Shown here: positions 25,431-34,257 of the stretch, piece after piece
How the letters are laid out: each line of letters begins with the position of its first letter
How positions within the stretch are numbered: the first letter of the stretch is position 1
Made by a program: the position numbers and the translations under genes
Assembly (NCBI RefSeq): GCF_005311025.1
Contig: NZ_CP031747.1
Location: 2,912,954 to 2,976,953 of the forward strand
Direction: 5' to 3'
Length of the DNA: 64,000 bases
Source of the DNA: Alcaligenes faecalis
Lineage (GTDB): Bacteria > Pseudomonadota > Gammaproteobacteria > Burkholderiales > Burkholderiaceae_B
The notes under the pieces: model-generated
Database searches by the model: none
What the model saw: only the letters and a program-made list of their open reading frames with translations
Told to the model about the DNA's origin: nothing

Positions 25431-26720
25431 TTAATTGCCATTACTGTCCTGGCTCAGATCAACGTGAACACGCCCATCCAAAACAGCATGAGCCCGCTCT
25501 CGGTCCACGTCACCTTCCCAGGCGCCCACCACCACGGTTCCTACGCAATTACCAATCAAGTTGGTCAAGGCCCGCGCCATACCCATGAACCAGTCAACGG
25601 ACAAAACCAGCACCAGACCAATGGCCGGAATAGCAGGAACCGCACTCAAGGTCGCTGCCAGAATCACAATGGCAGACCCCGGCACACCGTGCGCCCCTTT
25701 GGAGGTCAACATGGAAATGGCCAAAATGGTCATCAAATCGATAAAGGACAAGGGGGTATTGGTTGCCTGTGCAATAAACACGGCGGCCAAGGTCAGGTAG
25801 ATCGAAAAACCATCCAGGTTAAAGGAATAACCTGTTGGCACCACCAAACCTACAGTGGATTGCTTGATACCCATACGCTCGAGCTTGCGCATCACTTGGG
25901 GCAAGACTGCATCAGACGACGCTGTGCCCAGTACAACCAGCAATTCCTCGCGCAAATACTTCAACAGCTTGATGATGCTAAAGCCGGTCATGCGCAGGAT
26001 CAGCCCCAAGACGCCCAGCACAAAAATGGCGCACGTCACATAAAACAGTACAACCAGCAGGCCCAGCTTGCCCAAGGTGCCAAGCCCGTATTCGCCAACC
26101 GTAAAAGCGACGGCTCCCAGCACGCCCAAGGGTGCCAAACGGACGATGAAACCAATAATTTTGAAGAACACATGGGACAGCGTCTCTACCGCCGATGCTA
26201 CCGGACGGCCCCGCTCCCCCAGCAAGGCAACCGCCAAACCGAACAAAATTGCAATCAGCAGCACCTGCAAAATATCGCCTGACGCAAAGGCATCCACAAA
26301 CGTCGTCGGAATAATCTTCATTAAAAACCCGACGGTATCTGTGCTTTGCTCCACTCGCGAGGTATATGCAGCCATGGCACTGGCGTCCAGGGTACTGGGG
26401 TCTACATTCATCCCATGCCCAGGCGTAAAGAAGTAGCCCAGCAAAATGCCCAAGGCCAAGGCAAAGGTGGTGACAACCTCAAAGTAAATCAGGGCCTTCA
26501 CCCCAACACGCCCCACCTTCTTCAAATCGCTGCTGCCACAAATTCCGTGCACCACGACACAAAACACCAAGGGAGCCACGATCATTTTGATCAGCTTGAT
26601 AAAACCATCACCAAAGGGTTTGAGCGAGGCGGCGAAATCCGGCCAGATCACACCCGCCAGGACTCCCAGTATCAAGGCCACAATGACCTGTCCAAACAAG
26701 GTTCTGTACAAAAAACGCAT
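25431..26720 (-). CDS. dctA: C4-dicarboxylate:cation symporter
   Basis: A 429-residue dicarboxylate/amino acid:cation symporter with the multi-helix fold. The hallmark segments are present: the serine-rich reentrant region GTASSDAVLPQVMRKL, VVPTGYSFNLDG, and the second hairpin MLTSKGAHGVPGSAIVIL. These match the DctA branch (succinate, fumarate, malate) better than glutamate carriers. It is divergent from a GntR regulator whose gene starts 172 bases away. The C-terminal tail is short and acidic. Confidence 0.88.
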   Translation of the reverse strand: MRFLYRTLFGQVIVALILGVLAGVIWPDFAASLKPFGDGFIKLIKMIVAPLVFCVVVHGICGSSDLKKVGRVGVKALIYFEVVTTFALALGILLGYFFTPGHGMNVDPSTLDASAMAAYTSRVEQSTDTVGFLMKIIPTTFVDAFASGDILQVLLIAILFGLAVALLGERGRPVASAVETLSHVFFKIIGFIVRLAPLGVLGAVAFTVGEYGLGTLGKLGLLVVLFYVTCAIFVLGVLGLILRMTGFSIIKLLKYLREELLVVLGTASSDAVLPQVMRKLERMGIKQSTVGLVVPTGYSFNLDGFSIYLTLAAVFIAQATNTPLSFIDLMTILAISMLTSKGAHGVPGSAIVILAATLSAVPAIPAIGLVLVLSVDWFMGMARALTNLIGNCVGTVVVGAWEGDVDRERAHAVLDGRVHVDLSQDSNGN

Positions 26721-26788
26721 CGTTGTCTCCTGTTGTTTTGTAAGCGCTGCCGTGTCGCTACCAGCAATCCATCAATCTAAAATCTCAT

Positions 26789-26800
26789 CTGACATGTCAG
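26789..26800. promoter_or_regulatory. Palindrome CTGACATGTCAG in the dctA-gntR intergenic region
   Basis: A perfect 12-bp palindrome between the divergent dctA and gntR genes. It is followed by several AATATG/GAATAT elements (26801-26845). It is a candidate operator for the adjacent GntR protein or another regulator. Confidence 0.35.
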
Positions 26801-26892
26801 CATATATTCAATATGAAATACCGAATATAATTAAAATCGAATATGCACAAGCAGTCGTAAAAACCCCTACAAGTACAAACCGGAGACGCCAA

Positions 26893-27564
26893 ATGAGTAT
26901 TCCCTCCTCCTCTGATGACACTTTGCTGGCCACCCAGGCGTTTCAGGCATTTCGTCATTTATTGGCTACAGGGCAGGTTCGCGCGGGGCAGATGGTGTCG
27001 ATGGCGGAGCTGATGAAATTAAGCGACTTCCCTCTGGCCCCAGTGCGTGAAGCGGTCAAGCGCGCGGCGGCTGCCGGGCTGGTGTCCATCCTGCCCAAGC
27101 GGGGAGTGCTGGTTCTGGAGGCAACCACGGAAGCGCTGCGGGAATGCTTCCAACTGCGCTGTGTCTTTGATCAGGAGGGGGCCAGGATACTGGCTAGCTG
27201 TGCCAAGCAGCCCGCATTGGAGAGCTTGCGGGACAAACACGAGAAGATTCTGGAGCAGGCACAAAGCGGCCTTGTTACCACCGCTTTGCAGATTCAGGCC
27301 ATGGAAGTGGACTGGGCCTTGCATCGCTATCTGGCTCAAGCGCTGCAGAACCGCTCGGCCATGACGATCTACGAAGAGAACTGTGATCGCATCAATGTTC
27401 TGCAGCACTCGCGCCGCCCATTACCCGAGCGCATTGTGCCCGCCATGAAGGAGCATTTACAGATTCTGGATACGCTACAGGCAGGAAACCCCGAAGCGGC
27501 CATGGAAGCCGTGCGCCACCATCTGGCACAAACTCTGCGATGGTGGGGCGCGGTCGATGTTTAA
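26893..27564 (+). CDS. GntR-family regulator (FCD type), probable regulator of dctA
   Basis: A 223-residue protein with an N-terminal winged helix ([22 protein letters not shown]) and an FCD-like helical domain ([17 protein letters not shown], then [15 protein letters not shown] and [19 protein letters not shown]). The start at ATG 26893 has GGAG seven bases upstream; the frame is open far further upstream through dctA leader sequence, but that part is not coding-like. Its divergent position suggests control of dctA. The stop overlaps the murB stop by 4 bases (convergent). Confidence 0.82.
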   Translation: MSIPSSSDDTLLATQAFQAFRHLLATGQVRAGQMVSMAELMKLSDFPLAPVREAVKRAAAAGLVSILPKRGVLVLEATTEALRECFQLRCVFDQEGARILASCAKQPALESLRDKHEKILEQAQSGLVTTALQIQAMEVDWALHRYLAQALQNRSAMTIYEENCDRINVLQHSRRPLPERIVPAMKEHLQILDTLQAGNPEAAMEAVRHHLAQTLRWWGAVDV

Positions 27565-28571
27565 TTGACAATAACGGGCTCTTGTTCCAACTCCACGCCG
27601 AAGCGTTCCCGAACAGAACCCCGAATCGCCTGGGCCAGGCGTTCAATATCATGCGCAGTTCCGCCACCATGATTCACCAGCACCAAAGCCTGGCGATCGT
27701 GCACGCCCACGGCACCATCACGCTTGCCTTTCCAGCCACACTGGTCAATCAACCAGCCCGCCGCTAGTTTGCATTGGCCCTGTCCAACTTCATAAGAAAC
27801 CAGATTGGGCCATTGCTGCTTCAAGGCATCACGCTGCTCGGTCTGCACAAGGGGATTCTTGAAGAAACTGCCCGCATTACCCAAGACACGAGGGTCAGGC
27901 AATTTTTGACGGCGAATCTGGCAAACCGCATCAAAAATACGTTGAGGGTCTGGCTCCCCCGCCAAATGAGCTTGCTTATTAAGATCGGGGTACTCCAGCA
28001 CCGGCTTCCACTGACGCGGCAAGGCAAAGCGCACCGCCAGAATCAACCAGCTCCCGGCCGGGTCGTGCTTGAAGCGACTGTCTCTATAAGCAAAGCCACA
28101 CTCGGCCGCAGACAGTTCCACCTCTTTGCCTTCCTTAAAACTCCAGGCCAGTACACTGTGCACCCGCTGCTCCAGCTCCAAGCCATAAGCACCAATATTT
28201 TGTACAGGCGCAGCACCTACCGTACCGGGAATCAAAGCCAGGTTCTCCAGACCGGGCCAGCCTTGATTCAAACAATACTGCACAAAATCATGCCAGCATT
28301 CACCCGCCTGCGCCTCCACAATATAGGCATCGTCCCGCTCTTGCAGTAAACAGATCCCTTTGCTTTCTACCTTGATCACCAGGGCATCAACGTGCTCGGC
28401 CAGCACCACATTGCTGCCACCGCCCAGCACAAAGATACGCTCCCCCTGCTCCACCAGCGCTTGCAAGGCAGGCAGCTGGGTAACATTGTCATACACCACC
28501 AGGTCGCGCGCGCGGCTGCCCAAACCCAAGGTATTAAAAGAGCTCAAATCCACATTACGCTGCCTGTCCAC
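27561..28571 (-). CDS. murB: UDP-N-acetylenolpyruvoylglucosamine reductase
   Basis: A 336-residue FAD enzyme that reduces UDP-GlcNAc-enolpyruvate to UDP-MurNAc in peptidoglycan synthesis. FAD-binding segments [14 protein letters not shown] and [17 protein letters not shown] are present, the catalytic Ser lies in [12 protein letters not shown] and the C-terminal Glu in [10 protein letters not shown]. This is the type I (Escherichia-like) form. It starts at GTG 28571; an in-frame stop just upstream excludes an earlier start. Confidence 0.95.
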   Translation of the reverse strand: MDRQRNVDLSSFNTLGLGSRARDLVVYDNVTQLPALQALVEQGERIFVLGGGSNVVLAEHVDALVIKVESKGICLLQERDDAYIVEAQAGECWHDFVQYCLNQGWPGLENLALIPGTVGAAPVQNIGAYGLELEQRVHSVLAWSFKEGKEVELSAAECGFAYRDSRFKHDPAGSWLILAVRFALPRQWKPVLEYPDLNKQAHLAGEPDPQRIFDAVCQIRRQKLPDPRVLGNAGSFFKNPLVQTEQRDALKQQWPNLVSYEVGQGQCKLAAGWLIDQCGWKGKRDGAVGVHDRQALVLVNHGGGTAHDIERLAQAIRGSVRERFGVELEQEPVIVN

Positions 28572-28647
28572 GGCCCTGTCCCACCATCAAAGAAAGCAGT
28601 AAGCATAGCTCGGACAGACAATTTTCCGGAAAAATTTACAGAATCTA

Positions 28648-28677
28648 TTGACAAGCTTCTTTGCTGCAGTCTATAGT
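28648..28677 (+). promoter_or_regulatory. Upstream sigma-70 promoter before the tRNA cluster
   Basis: TTGACA (28648-28653), 18-base spacer, TATAGT (28672-28677). The transcript would start near 28685 and run about 200 bases before the first tRNA. This segment (28685-28785) has no open frame of note. Confidence 0.6.
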
Positions 28678-28785
28678 TACGTTCTTGCTTAGCGCAGCGT
28701 CGGTTTCGCAGCAAAAAGCAGTTTGAAGGCAGGCTAGTTCGTTAGGCAGTACTGATAAAAAGCTTAAGCAAAATATCAAAAACGC

Positions 28786-28814
28786 TTGACAAACAAAGAT
28801 AGCCACTCTAAACT
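28786..28814 (+). promoter_or_regulatory. Proximal sigma-70 promoter of the tRNA cluster
   Basis: A perfect -35 TTGACA (28786-28791), 17-base spacer and TAAACT (28809-28814). Transcription would start near 28821, about 65 bases before tRNA-Gly. Confidence 0.75.
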
Positions 28815-28886
28815 AGCTTTCTTTACTTAATAAGCAATAGCTAATAAGTAAAACGCTGAAAACAGATTCAATCTGCACAGCAAAAT

Positions 28887-28962
28887 GCGGGAGTAGCTCA
28901 GTTGGTAGAGCGCAACCTTGCCAAGGTTGAGGTCGCGAGTTCGAGACTCGTCTCCCGCTCCA
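28887..28962 (+). tRNA. tRNA-Gly (GCC), copy 1
   Basis: A 76-base cloverleaf with encoded CCA: acceptor GCGGGAG / CTCCCGC, TTCGAGA T-loop and anticodon GCC in CTTGCCAAG. It is identical to the copy at 29116-29191. Confidence 0.98.
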
Positions 28963-28969
28963 GATTCCT

Positions 28970-28994
28970 AAGGGAAGCCTAGGCTTCCCTTTTT
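28970..28994 (+). terminator. Hairpin with T tail between tRNA-Gly and tRNA-Cys
   Basis: AAGGGAAG and CTTCCCTT pair around CCTAGG, followed by a short T tract. It may be a partial terminator or processing signal inside the tRNA transcript. Confidence 0.5.
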
Positions 28995-29004
28995 AATCGA
29001 CCAC

Positions 29005-29078
29005 GGCGCAATGGCAGAGTGGTTATGCAGCGGATTGCAAATCCGTCTAGGTCGGTTCGATTCCGGCTTGCGCCTCCA
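29005..29078 (+). tRNA. tRNA-Cys (GCA)
   Basis: A 74-base cloverleaf with encoded CCA: acceptor GGCGCAA / TTGCGCC with discriminator U, anticodon GCA in ATTGCAAAT and T-loop TTCGATT. Confidence 0.97.
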
Positions 29079-29115
29079 GTAATTCTGGTCACAAGTCGGT
29101 AGTGCAGTAAAAAAT

Positions 29116-29191
29116 GCGGGAGTAGCTCAGTTGGTAGAGCGCAACCTTGCCAAGGTTGAGGTCGCGAGTTCGAGACTCGTCTCCCGCTCCA
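29116..29191 (+). tRNA. tRNA-Gly (GCC), copy 2
   Basis: Base-for-base the same 76 nt as 28887-28962, including CCA. The identity extends a few bases 5' (AAAATGCGGG), indicating a recent or homogenised duplication flanking tRNA-Cys. Confidence 0.98.
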
Positions 29192-29198
29192 AATTCAA

Positions 29199-29227
29199 AA
29201 AGCCCAAACTTCGGTTTGGGCTTTTTT
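29199..29227 (+). terminator. Intrinsic terminator of the tRNA cluster
   Basis: Stem AAGCCCAAAC / GTTTGGGCTT closed by a TTCG tetraloop and followed by a T run. Confidence 0.95.
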
Positions 29228-29635
29228 CTTTTCTGCTGCAGGCAAGCGTTAGAGCAGCTAAAACACCATAAGAGCAAACCGATAGTTCCACCCCGCTCTG
29301 ATGTGGGTCCACCCTACACGCTTAAAGCTAGCCCCTCATCAAGAATTAGCACTCTACATTGCAGCGATGCCTGGAACGCTGCGCCTACGAACGCAGTGCC
29401 TCCATACAGACTGAATACACCAGCCACCTACCGCGCCCGCAGCAAAGAAAACTAAGCACGCTTTACACAGTCCAGATCCGGCTGCTGCCAGTACCAGGCC
29501 TTTAGGTTAATATCGCATTTCGCACACGGATACATTCCGCAAATCTGCCGATTTGACGCCGTTGGACAGCTGCTTGAGTCCGTATCACGGCACCAAGCTC
29601 CTCTAAACCCGTCAACGAACCCACTGTAGAACGTG
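29228..29635. other. Intergenic stretch with a Cys-rich minus-strand frame, possible gene relic
   Basis: About 400 bases between the tRNA terminator and the hydrolase gene. On the minus strand 29637-29452 the frame encodes a compact Cys/Trp/Tyr-rich peptide (AWCRDTDSSSC, ICGMYPCAKC, AWYWQQPDLDC) ending at a stop. This looks more like real protein than random sequence, but no start codon exists outside the antisense of the next gene. It may be the 3' end of a lost gene. The remainder holds nothing recognisable. Confidence 0.35.
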
Positions 29636-31603
29636 ATGGCCTTGATTAATCCTGTACGGAACACGCTGCTTGACCTGGCACCGGTACAAGCCGTCGCGAC
29701 CAGCTTGAAGCGGCTTGTATCTGGCAAGCATAGGAGCGGGCTACACAAGGCTGGGGCCATCACAGTTCTGGCCATACTGCTGAGCGGCTGCGCCGGCGTC
29801 AAAATCGCCACTGTCAGCACCGAGGACTACATTGCCCAACGCCGTGGCGACATTCTTACCACTAATAAACTCAGCGCCTCCGCACGCGATACGCTGACCA
29901 GTCTGGCTATCGCGCCCGAGCAATGCGCTAAAGATATTCCCCACTGCTCTTCCAGGCTGACAGAGCTGTGGAATCTGGACACCGAGCAGCGCATGGCCAC
30001 CTTGGCCGAGATCTGGACGCAAGAGGCCTTGCGCTTGCAAGGTCGGCGCAATGCCCGGCCAGACTTCTCGACCGAGCTGTTCGATGCCTATCTGCAAAGC
30101 GCCCGCTATGCCTACGCCTATCTGTTCTTCACGGATCGCAGGCCAGGAGACCGGGCATTTGAAGACCGCCAGACCCAGGTGCGTGACTACTACAACTACG
30201 CGGTACAGCAAGCGACCATGCTGCTGTTTGCCAAGTATCACGACACCAGCTACGCCTTCCAGAAAACTATCGAGATTGGTCGGTGGCGTATTCGTGGTGA
30301 TCTGTCCCAGGTACGCGATGCCGCCGCCCCTCAGCCCCATGAGCTGATTCCGGCCTCCCAATTAACATTCCGCGGGGTGCGCAGCATTTATCGGCGCGAC
30401 GGTTTTGGAGCCGAGATGGTGGTCGTGAACGAGTCAAAGGATGTCACGCCGAACAGCTTTCAAAGCACTTATAGCGAGCCGCCCTTCCAGGCAGTGACGG
30501 GGATTATTACTTTCCCCGGCGAAACCCTGTCCCAGGTTCTGCAAACTCGCGACGCCACCATTATTGGCTACGATCCGTACCAGCAAACCAGCGTCAAGCT
30601 GAAAGACGTGCAAGTGCCCTTGGCGGCCAATTACACCTCTGCCTACGGGCTATGGCTGGCGCGCTCGGACTTCTCGACCCAGGCTTTGCGCACCGTCCTG
30701 GGACGGGACGGTGGTATTGAATCCCCGCATGTGTTCCTGCTGCAACCCTATGACCCGAATCGCCGCGTCATCATCATGCTACACGGCCTGGCCAGCAGCC
30801 CGGAAGCCTGGATTAACGTCGCCAATGAGGTGCTGGGCGATGAGGAATTACGGGATCGCTATCAGATCTGGCAGGTCTACTATCCGACCAACCTGCCCCT
30901 GCCCTACAACAATGCCGAGATTCGGAAAGCTCTAACGGAAACCTTCCGGCATTTTGATCCGGACAGGAAAGCCGTTGCCTCGAACAATATCGTGGTGATC
31001 GGCCATAGCATGGGCGGTGTGCTGGGACGTTTGCTGGTGTCCTCGTCCGATAATCTGCTGGAAGACGCGGCCCGCGACCGTTATCAAATGGATGATGTCA
31101 GCATTGCCAGAATGAATCAGGAGTTTGGCAATGTGGTGCACTTCTCTCCCCTGCCCGGCGTGACGACAGCCATCTTTATTGCTGCGCCTCACAAGGGCAC
31201 GCCGTTTGCAGGAAATCGTATTTCACGCTTGGCGGCAGCACTGATTACCTTGCCGGTTACGGTGGTGACTCAACTCAACAAACTTAGCCAGGTGGCGGTT
31301 GGCAACACGCCCGCCAAAGATGAGATGCTGATTCTGCCCAATGGCGTGGAAAGCCTGCGCGACAGCGATCCATTCATGCAGATCACCTCCAAAATGCCGA
31401 TCTCCACGCAAGTGCGGTATCACAGCATTATCGCCAACGACACGCCCAAAAAAGACCTGCTGTATTCGGACGATGGACTGGTGCCTTATCAAAGCTCTCA
31501 TCTGCCCGGTGCGACCTCGGAGCTGGTGATTCCGTTCTCCCACAGTGTGCAGGAGACGCCCGAGGCAATTCTGGAAATTCGGCGGATTTTGCGGGAGCAG
31601 TAG
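29636..31603 (+). CDS. Lipoprotein with C-terminal lipase/esterase-like alpha/beta hydrolase domain
   Basis: A 655-residue predicted lipoprotein. A long basic N-region precedes a hydrophobic segment and lipobox (AITVLAILLSGC, Cys near 50). About 330 residues without recognised motifs follow. An alpha/beta hydrolase domain then has the oxyanion region VIIMLHGLASSPEAW, nucleophile elbow VIGHSMGGVLGR and a downstream acid/His region (LLYSDDGLVPYQSS, then IPFSHSVQETP). GTG 29633 and ATG 29636 are adjacent; the ATG is chosen. It likely acts on lipids or esters at the outer membrane. It is convergent with the efflux operon. Confidence 0.8.
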   Translation: MALINPVRNTLLDLAPVQAVATSLKRLVSGKHRSGLHKAGAITVLAILLSGCAGVKIATVSTEDYIAQRRGDILTTNKLSASARDTLTSLAIAPEQCAKDIPHCSSRLTELWNLDTEQRMATLAEIWTQEALRLQGRRNARPDFSTELFDAYLQSARYAYAYLFFTDRRPGDRAFEDRQTQVRDYYNYAVQQATMLLFAKYHDTSYAFQKTIEIGRWRIRGDLSQVRDAAAPQPHELIPASQLTFRGVRSIYRRDGFGAEMVVVNESKDVTPNSFQSTYSEPPFQAVTGIITFPGETLSQVLQTRDATIIGYDPYQQTSVKLKDVQVPLAANYTSAYGLWLARSDFSTQALRTVLGRDGGIESPHVFLLQPYDPNRRVIIMLHGLASSPEAWINVANEVLGDEELRDRYQIWQVYYPTNLPLPYNNAEIRKALTETFRHFDPDRKAVASNNIVVIGHSMGGVLGRLLVSSSDNLLEDAARDRYQMDDVSIARMNQEFGNVVHFSPLPGVTTAIFIAAPHKGTPFAGNRISRLAAALITLPVTVVTQLNKLSQVAVGNTPAKDEMLILPNGVESLRDSDPFMQITSKMPISTQVRYHSIIANDTPKKDLLYSDDGLVPYQSSHLPGATSELVIPFSHSVQETPEAILEIRRILREQ

Positions 31604-31654
31604 CAGCAAAACACATGCTCCACCTGACAGGGCCCCTCTACCGACTCTTTCAAG

Positions 31655-33061
31655 TTACTCCCGCTTCATCGCCTTTTCATAATCCCAGCCGCCACCCAGC
31701 GCCTTGTACAGATCCACCATATTCTGCAACTGGTTTTCCCGCACGGCGATGACCTGGTTTTCTGCCTCGTACAGATTCCGCTGCGCATCTAGTTGTTCCA
31801 GATAAGACGCATAGCCAGCCTCATAGCGATTGCGGGCGTGTTCCAAGGAGCGCTTCAAGACGTCCCGACGAGCGGTCACGTGGCTTAACTCTTCCGCAAA
31901 ACGACGCTGGCCCGCCAAGGCGTTTTCCACTTCGGAAAAGGCCGTCAAAACAACGCCGCGATACGCAAAGGCCGCCTCATCGCGCTGGGCTGTTGCAGAA
32001 TCAAACTGCGCCTGCAAACGACCACGGTCAAAAATTGGTGCCAGAATGCTGCCACCCAAACTCCAGATCTTGGTCGGGTCATAACTCAAGGCACTGACGT
32101 ACAAAGCCCCTGCCCGTGCCGACAAGGAAACCTGCGGCAAAAAGGCAGCCCGGCTGGCTGCCATGGACGCGTCCTTGGAAGCCAAACCGAGCTCTGCTCG
32201 CGCAATATCAGGACGGCGGCGTAGCAGCTCGGACGGCAAGCCAGAGCCCGGTGCAGGCAGCTCTAAAGCCGACAAGGTGGAACTGGAGTTCTGTTCATAA
32301 GCCGCAGGCAACTCCCCGGACAAGAGGCGCAAAGCATTGTGATGACGGCTAATCGCCAATTCCAGCTGTGGAATATGCTGCGCTACCGCTTCCAGCTCGG
32401 ACTGGGCCTGGGTCAACTCCAGCTGGGAGATATAGCCCGCATCAAACTTTTCCTGCGCCAGGCGCAAGGCTTCTGTCCGGGAGGTAGAGGTGGCCTTGGC
32501 CTGCTGCAACTGTGCATCCAGACCCAGCAAGGCAATATAGGTACGTGCTGTCTCGGAGGCGACGCTCAAGGCAATGGCATCATAATCCGCCTGCGTAGCA
32601 GACAGTTTGAGTTCAGCCGCTTTCGCCTGCGAACTCAAGCGCCCCCATAGATCCAGCTCCCAATTCAATTGCACGGCAGGTTGTACCGCACGGCTGATTG
32701 CCATACCGCCAGGCCCCAGGGCCCGCTCTGCATGCGCGCCTGTGTCAAAAGACAAGGAAGGGCCCAAGGACGAATCCGCCAGCTGCACGGCCGCCCTTGC
32801 CTGTTCGATGCGGGTAGCAGCACTCAAGATATCGTTATTACGTGCCAAGGCAGCTTCTACAAGTGCACTCAAGCCAGGATCGTTAAAGGCTTTCCACCAG
32901 GCCGAATCAACGACTGTGCCTTCAGAGAATGCTCCTATCCACCCGGATGGCACGGTTACCTGCGCCTGCTCGGGTGCGACCCGGTAAGCAGGCATACAGC
33001 CGGACAACAGCGCCGCAGCACTTAACAAGGCCATGCCATACGTTCTTGCAGACAGGATCAT
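31655..33061 (-). CDS. Outer membrane factor lipoprotein (OprM/NodT family)
   Basis: A 468-residue TolC-like channel subunit. A lipoprotein signal ends ALLSGC, followed by two repeats of the outer-membrane-efflux domain with long Ala/Gln/Leu helices and the typical RPDIARAELGLASKDASM segment. It provides the exit duct of a tripartite pump. Its start overlaps the stop of the membrane fusion protein by 4 bases, making it the last gene of the operon TetR, MFS, fusion protein, channel. Confidence 0.92.
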   Translation of the reverse strand: MILSARTYGMALLSAAALLSGCMPAYRVAPEQAQVTVPSGWIGAFSEGTVVDSAWWKAFNDPGLSALVEAALARNNDILSAATRIEQARAAVQLADSSLGPSLSFDTGAHAERALGPGGMAISRAVQPAVQLNWELDLWGRLSSQAKAAELKLSATQADYDAIALSVASETARTYIALLGLDAQLQQAKATSTSRTEALRLAQEKFDAGYISQLELTQAQSELEAVAQHIPQLELAISRHHNALRLLSGELPAAYEQNSSSTLSALELPAPGSGLPSELLRRRPDIARAELGLASKDASMAASRAAFLPQVSLSARAGALYVSALSYDPTKIWSLGGSILAPIFDRGRLQAQFDSATAQRDEAAFAYRGVVLTAFSEVENALAGQRRFAEELSHVTARRDVLKRSLEHARNRYEAGYASYLEQLDAQRNLYEAENQVIAVRENQLQNMVDLYKALGGGWDYEKAMKRE

Positions 33062-34242
33062 TGTTCATGCTCCTGTTTTGTTTGATCAGGCTTATCGGAA
33101 ATATCCACCTTGGCAATCACGGACATGCCAGGTCGCAAACGCTCCATACCGGGCTGATCCGCATCGATAGCAATGCGTACCGGCAAGCGCTGAACAACCT
33201 TGGTGAAGTTGCCACTGGCATTATCCGCGCGCAGCACGGAAAACTCGGAGCCCGTGGCCGGGGCAATACGCTCTACATGACCTTGAAACTCTGTGCCATC
33301 CAGACCATCAACGGTGAATCGGGCCACCTGCCCCACATGAATACCCGCCGTCTGCGTTTCCTTGAAGTTCGCCACTACCCAACGGGTATCCGGCACCAGA
33401 AACAGCAGTTGCGAACCTGCCGTCACATACTGCCCCTGACGCACAGACGCTTCGCTGATCTGACCGGCTGCGGGCGCGGTCACCACGGTGTTATCCATAT
33501 CGATGCGAGCCAAACCCAAGGCGGCTTCAGCGGATTTCACCTTGGCCTGCAAGGTCGCCCGAGCCACCTCGGTGGACTTGATGGTTTCTTCGGCAATCGC
33601 AATGTTTGCCTTGGCTTGCAGCATATTGCCGCGCCCCAGCTCGGCAGTCGCTACAGCCTGATCTCGCTCTCGTACCGAGATCGAACCTTTGTTTGCCAAT
33701 TCCCTGGCACGATTACGATCCGCCTCGGAGCGACGGGCTTCAGCCTGAGCCGACACCAAGGCCGCCTTGCGAGCATCCAGGCTGGCGCGGTTCTGTGCCT
33801 GGGCTTGATCCAGATTCGCCAACTCAGCCAAAGCCGCATCCAGTTGAGCCTGCGCCTGATGCAGTTTTTCTTTATAAATGCGCTCATCAATGCGCACCAA
33901 AGGCTGGCCCGCCTGAACTCGCTCAAAGTCCTGCACCAGTACCTCGGACACATAACCGCTTACCTGCGGTGCCAGCACCGTCATTTGCCCACGTACATAG
34001 GCGTTGTCGGTAGTGACACGAGTGGTGTTGAACGGCCCCAGGTTCCAAGCCCACAAGATCAACAGCAAACCTCCCAACAATACAAAGGCCATCGCAATGA
34101 CACTGCGTTTGCTGGGTTTGATGATCTTGGGCGGCAGAGAAGGTTCAGTATTCGGACCCAGCTTGCCATCGTTATCCGAGTCTGTCGGCGCGGCAAGCTC
34201 ACTATTGCGATCCTGATTTTCAGATGAAGTGTCTTGACTCAT
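33058..34242 (-). CDS. HlyD/EmrA-family membrane fusion protein
   Basis: A 394-residue periplasmic adaptor. A cytosolic N-terminal tail of about 47 residues precedes a single membrane anchor (VIAMAFVLLGGLLLILWAW). It is followed by a lipoyl/barrel-sandwich half (VLAPQVSGYVSEVLVQDFERV), a long coiled-coil hairpin, the second half (TVVTAPAAGQISEASVRQGQ) and a beta-barrel (RWVVANFKETQ). It resembles EmrA, the partner of DHA2-type MFS pumps. It lies 15 bases downstream of the MFS gene. Confidence 0.92.
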   Translation of the reverse strand: MSQDTSSENQDRNSELAAPTDSDNDGKLGPNTEPSLPPKIIKPSKRSVIAMAFVLLGGLLLILWAWNLGPFNTTRVTTDNAYVRGQMTVLAPQVSGYVSEVLVQDFERVQAGQPLVRIDERIYKEKLHQAQAQLDAALAELANLDQAQAQNRASLDARKAALVSAQAEARRSEADRNRARELANKGSISVRERDQAVATAELGRGNMLQAKANIAIAEETIKSTEVARATLQAKVKSAEAALGLARIDMDNTVVTAPAAGQISEASVRQGQYVTAGSQLLFLVPDTRWVVANFKETQTAGIHVGQVARFTVDGLDGTEFQGHVERIAPATGSEFSVLRADNASGNFTKVVQRLPVRIAIDADQPGMERLRPGMSVIAKVDISDKPDQTKQEHEQ

Positions 34243-34257
34243 AAATACGGACCAGGT

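Noticed and set aside
29345-29353. TTAGCACTC, half of a CIRCE element
   Set aside because: The second half (GAGTGCTAA) is missing nine bases downstream and no heat-shock gene follows, so it is most likely chance.
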